Origin: Mycolicibacterium sp. P1-18
Lineage (GTDB): Bacteria; Actinomycetota; Actinomycetes; Mycobacteriales; Mycobacteriaceae
Direction of reading: 5' to 3'
Length of the DNA: 64,000 nucleotides
Assembly: GCF_008329535.1 (NCBI RefSeq)
Contig: NZ_NPKR01000010.1
Location: forward strand, 178,935 to 242,934
Shown here: one piece after another, positions 62,299 through 64,000 of the stretch
How positions within the stretch are numbered: the stretch's first letter is position 1
Layout of the letters: every line of letters starts with the position of its first letter
Position numbers and translations under genes: made by a program
Notes under the pieces: model-generated
What the model was told of the DNA's origin: nothing
The model's input: the letters and a program-made list of their open reading frames with translations, nothing else
Databases searched by the model: none

Positions 62299-62574
62299 CT
62301 AGCCGCCACCGGTGTTGATGTTCGACGACAGGGTGATGAACTGCCCGTTCTTCCAGACGCCCCACCGGCCGCCCCACATGTGCGTCCACACCACGGGCTC
62401 GCCGTCCCAGAATTCCGCCGTCTTCGGCGGCGCGTTGGGCGGTGGCACCTCGCCGACCGACATGTCCGGCGGAGGCGGGTCGGCGATTGCGACGGCCGCG
62501 CCGACGCCGAGGGCCGCCGTCGCCAGGCCGGCCGCTACCGCGACGGCGGAGAGCGTGTTCTTCAGTGTGGGCAT
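62299..62574 (-). CDS. Small secreted protein
   Basis: A 91-residue protein with a signal peptide (hydrophobic 8-30, ending AIADPPPP), a Pro-rich stretch (31-52) and a Trp/Gly-rich mature part (FWDGEPVVWTHMWGGRWGVWKNGQF). CAGGAG lies 9 bases before ATG 62574. Exported; no known function. It is convergent with the first DUF732 gene and divergent from the cutinase. Confidence 0.72.
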   Translation of the reverse strand: MPTLKNTLSAVAVAAGLATAALGVGAAVAIADPPPPDMSVGEVPPPNAPPKTAEFWDGEPVVWTHMWGGRWGVWKNGQFITLSSNINTGGG

Positions 62575-62780
62575 CGGCGGGACTCCTGATCGCGGCGGTC
62601 GAATACTTAGCAGGCATAACCACGTTACTTCATCACCAAACTCTCGGTACACCGCCGCCCGAATGGTCAGTGACGTACATCACCTCGTCCCGTGGGTATC
62701 GAAGGGGCTGGTCCCGCGCTTGTAGCAGCCAGAAGCCACCTCAATGCAGATGCGATGGCAGGCACGGACGGGACGAGCTC

Positions 62781-63569
62781 ATGACCACACCACGGCTGGC
62801 AGGCACGGGAACCGCAATCGCGCGGGCGGCGAAGAGGACGGCATTCGGTGCGTTCGCCGTCGGGGCCGTGGCCGCCGGCTCGATCGTCGGTCCGACCGCC
62901 ACCGCGAACGCCGCCGACGGCGCGTGTTCCGCCGTCGAGGTGGTGTTCGCCCGCGGGACGTTCGAAGGCCCCGGCGTCGGTGCCACCGGCCAGGCCTTCG
63001 TCGATGCGCTGACCGCACGCCTACCCGGCAAGTCGGTCGGCGTGTACGGCGTCAACTACCCGGCGTCGCTGGACTTCGGCCGTGCCGTCGACGGAGTCGT
63101 CGACGCCAGCAACGAGATTCAGTCGATTGCCACGCAATGCCCGGCGACCAAGATCGTCCTCGGCGGCTACTCGCAGGGTGCGGCCGTCGCCGGCTACACC
63201 ACCTCGAGCGTCGTGCCCGCGGGGTTCACCTTGCCCGCCGGCCTCACCGGTCCGATGCCCGCGTCGGTCGCCTCCCACGTCTCGGCCGTCGCCCTGTTCG
63301 GCACCCCCGACGACTGGTTCCTGGGACTGGTGGACCGCTCGGCACCGCCCATCGCCATCGGCGACCAGTACACGGCCAAGACCATTCAGCTGTGCGCCAC
63401 CGGCGACCCGGTGTGCTTCCCGGGCGGGCTGGACCGCTCGGCCCACAGCTCGTACAGGACCAACGGGATGACCGACCAGGCCGCCGACTTCGTGGCCGCC
63501 CGCCTCGGTGGGACGGCCCCGGCGGCGCCGGTGGTTCAGGCGGCCGAGGACGTCGCACCGGGAAACTGA
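62781..63569 (+). CDS. Cutinase family serine esterase, secreted
   Basis: A 262-residue alpha/beta hydrolase. A signal peptide (about 1-45, ending TANAADGACS) is followed by the cutinase domain with EVVFARGTFE, nucleophile Ser131 in GGYSQG, Asp209 in TGDPVC and His222 in SAHSSY; Cys pairs typical of the family are present. Members hydrolyse cutin, triacylglycerols or phospholipids outside the cell. The C-terminal 20 residues are a short Ala/Pro tail. It ends 38 bases before the second DUF732 gene. Confidence 0.92.
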   Translation: MTTPRLAGTGTAIARAAKRTAFGAFAVGAVAAGSIVGPTATANAADGACSAVEVVFARGTFEGPGVGATGQAFVDALTARLPGKSVGVYGVNYPASLDFGRAVDGVVDASNEIQSIATQCPATKIVLGGYSQGAAVAGYTTSSVVPAGFTLPAGLTGPMPASVASHVSAVALFGTPDDWFLGLVDRSAPPIAIGDQYTAKTIQLCATGDPVCFPGGLDRSAHSSYRTNGMTDQAADFVAARLGGTAPAAPVVQAAEDVAPGN

Positions 63570-63596
63570 CCGTGCCCGACCAGCCCACCTCGGAAT

Positions 63597-63999
63597 AGGA
63601 TCCGGCTATGAAGGCCTTGACGCGGGTGGGATTGATTGCGGTGGCGGCGTGCTCGTTGGTGGTGGGTGCGGTGGCGCCGGCGAATGCCGATCCGGACACC
63701 GATTTCGCCAATGAGTTGCACGTGTACGGGATTTACGGTCCGAAGGACTACAACGCGTGGATCGGGAAGATCGAGTGCAAGCGGTTGCGGACGGGGTTGG
63801 ACGCCAATGCCGGTGAGGCGGCGGTGTTCTTGAAGACCAATTTGCCGCGGGGCACCTCGGAGCAGTCGGTGTATCAGTTCTTGTCGGCGGGGATCAACTA
63901 TTACTGCCCGGATCAGCGTCCGGTGGTGGACAGCTTGGCGGGGCAGCCGCAGGTCTCACCGGCGCCGGTCGGGGCACCCCTGCCCGCCGAGCAAGGCTG
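63597..63999 (+). repeat. Near-identical direct repeat, copy 2
   Basis: Second copy of the 61858-62260 repeat, differing at two silent positions. The upstream sequence (coding end of the cutinase and a 27-base spacer) is unrelated to that of copy 1. The window ends one base later, so the 3' limit of the repeat is not visible. Confidence 0.9.
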
Positions 64000-64000
64000 A
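63608..64000 (+). CDS. Small secreted protein, DUF732 family (copy 2)
   Basis: A 130-residue exported protein identical to the product of 61869-62261, with the same signal peptide, Cys pair and Pro-rich end. It lies 38 bases behind the cutinase gene and shares only about 11 upstream bases with copy 1, so it lacks the promoter of copy 1 and is probably read from the cutinase transcript. Its stop is the last codon of the window. Confidence 0.85.
   Translation: MKALTRVGLIAVAACSLVVGAVAPANADPDTDFANELHVYGIYGPKDYNAWIGKIECKRLRTGLDANAGEAAVFLKTNLPRGTSEQSVYQFLSAGINYYCPDQRPVVDSLAGQPQVSPAPVGAPLPAEQG

Noticed and set aside
62675..62699. SigF promoter for the cutinase gene
   Set aside because: GGGTAT is present, but the -35 position reads GTAC instead of GTTT.
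1..64000. CRISPR arrays, tRNA genes, insertion sequences
   Set aside because: I saw no regularly spaced short repeats, no cloverleaf-like segments and no transposase or integrase motifs in any frame.

Overview
The window is GC-rich actinobacterial DNA, most likely a rapid-growing mycobacterium (Mycolicibacterium-like). The evidence is an MmpS/MmpL pair followed by a DUF5078-like secreted protein, small DUF732-type secreted proteins, a cutinase, a YkuD L,D-transpeptidase, an Rv2629-like protein, many GTG starts and many ATGA/GTGA start-stop overlaps. I see no rRNA, tRNA, insertion sequence or CRISPR array, and no gene-free stretch longer than about 300 bases.

Layout. 1-7637: the tail of an unidentified gene, then a one-module reducing type I polyketide synthase (KS-AT-DH-KR-ACP) overlapped by a DrrA/DrrB-like ABC exporter. 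7645-10761: an SDR, a His-type ferredoxin and a cytochrome P450 that carries a one-base frameshift, facing a TetR regulator. 10811-12733: secreted and envelope proteins (Pro-rich protein, L,D-transpeptidase). 12884-15947: a heme-oxygenase-like diiron protein, an isochorismatase-like hydrolase and a YihY membrane protein behind SigF-like promoters. 15948-20357: an SDR/TctC/DMT operon, the Rv2629-like protein and a thiamine-binding protein. 20388-27291: two alpha/beta hydrolases, SDRs, an MDR oxidoreductase, an Old Yellow Enzyme and two TetR regulators, joined by six copies of one 18-bp operator. 27319-31000: a general-stress island (GAF protein, Mn catalase, SDR, MBL hydrolase, small protein) with four more SigF-like promoters. 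31007-37136: single housekeeping or envelope genes.

37285-48107 is a continuous ten-gene operon: a two-SIS-domain isomerase/deglycase-like protein, PfkB kinase, Asp/Glu/hydantoin racemase-like protein, amidohydrolase, PuuE-like deacetylase, a complete Opp/Dpp-type ABC importer and a FadR-type GntR regulator. A perfect GTATAC-centred palindrome stands in front of it. It looks like uptake and breakdown of an N-glycosylated or ureido/cyclic-amide compound. 48127-50831 is a three-gene operon on the other strand: a divergent Lgt-like membrane protein lacking the usual catalytic His, a small membrane protein and a radical SAM protein resembling the archaeal tetraether synthase (Tes/MJ0619) family. 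I regard this as the best candidate for an undescribed system. 50943-55913 is a second complete Opp/Dpp importer.

56016-64000 is envelope-related: a Pro/Ser-rich anchored protein, a bidirectional terminator, the mmpS-mmpL-DUF5078 operon, a cutinase, and two almost identical copies of a small secreted-protein gene, the second ending exactly at the window edge.
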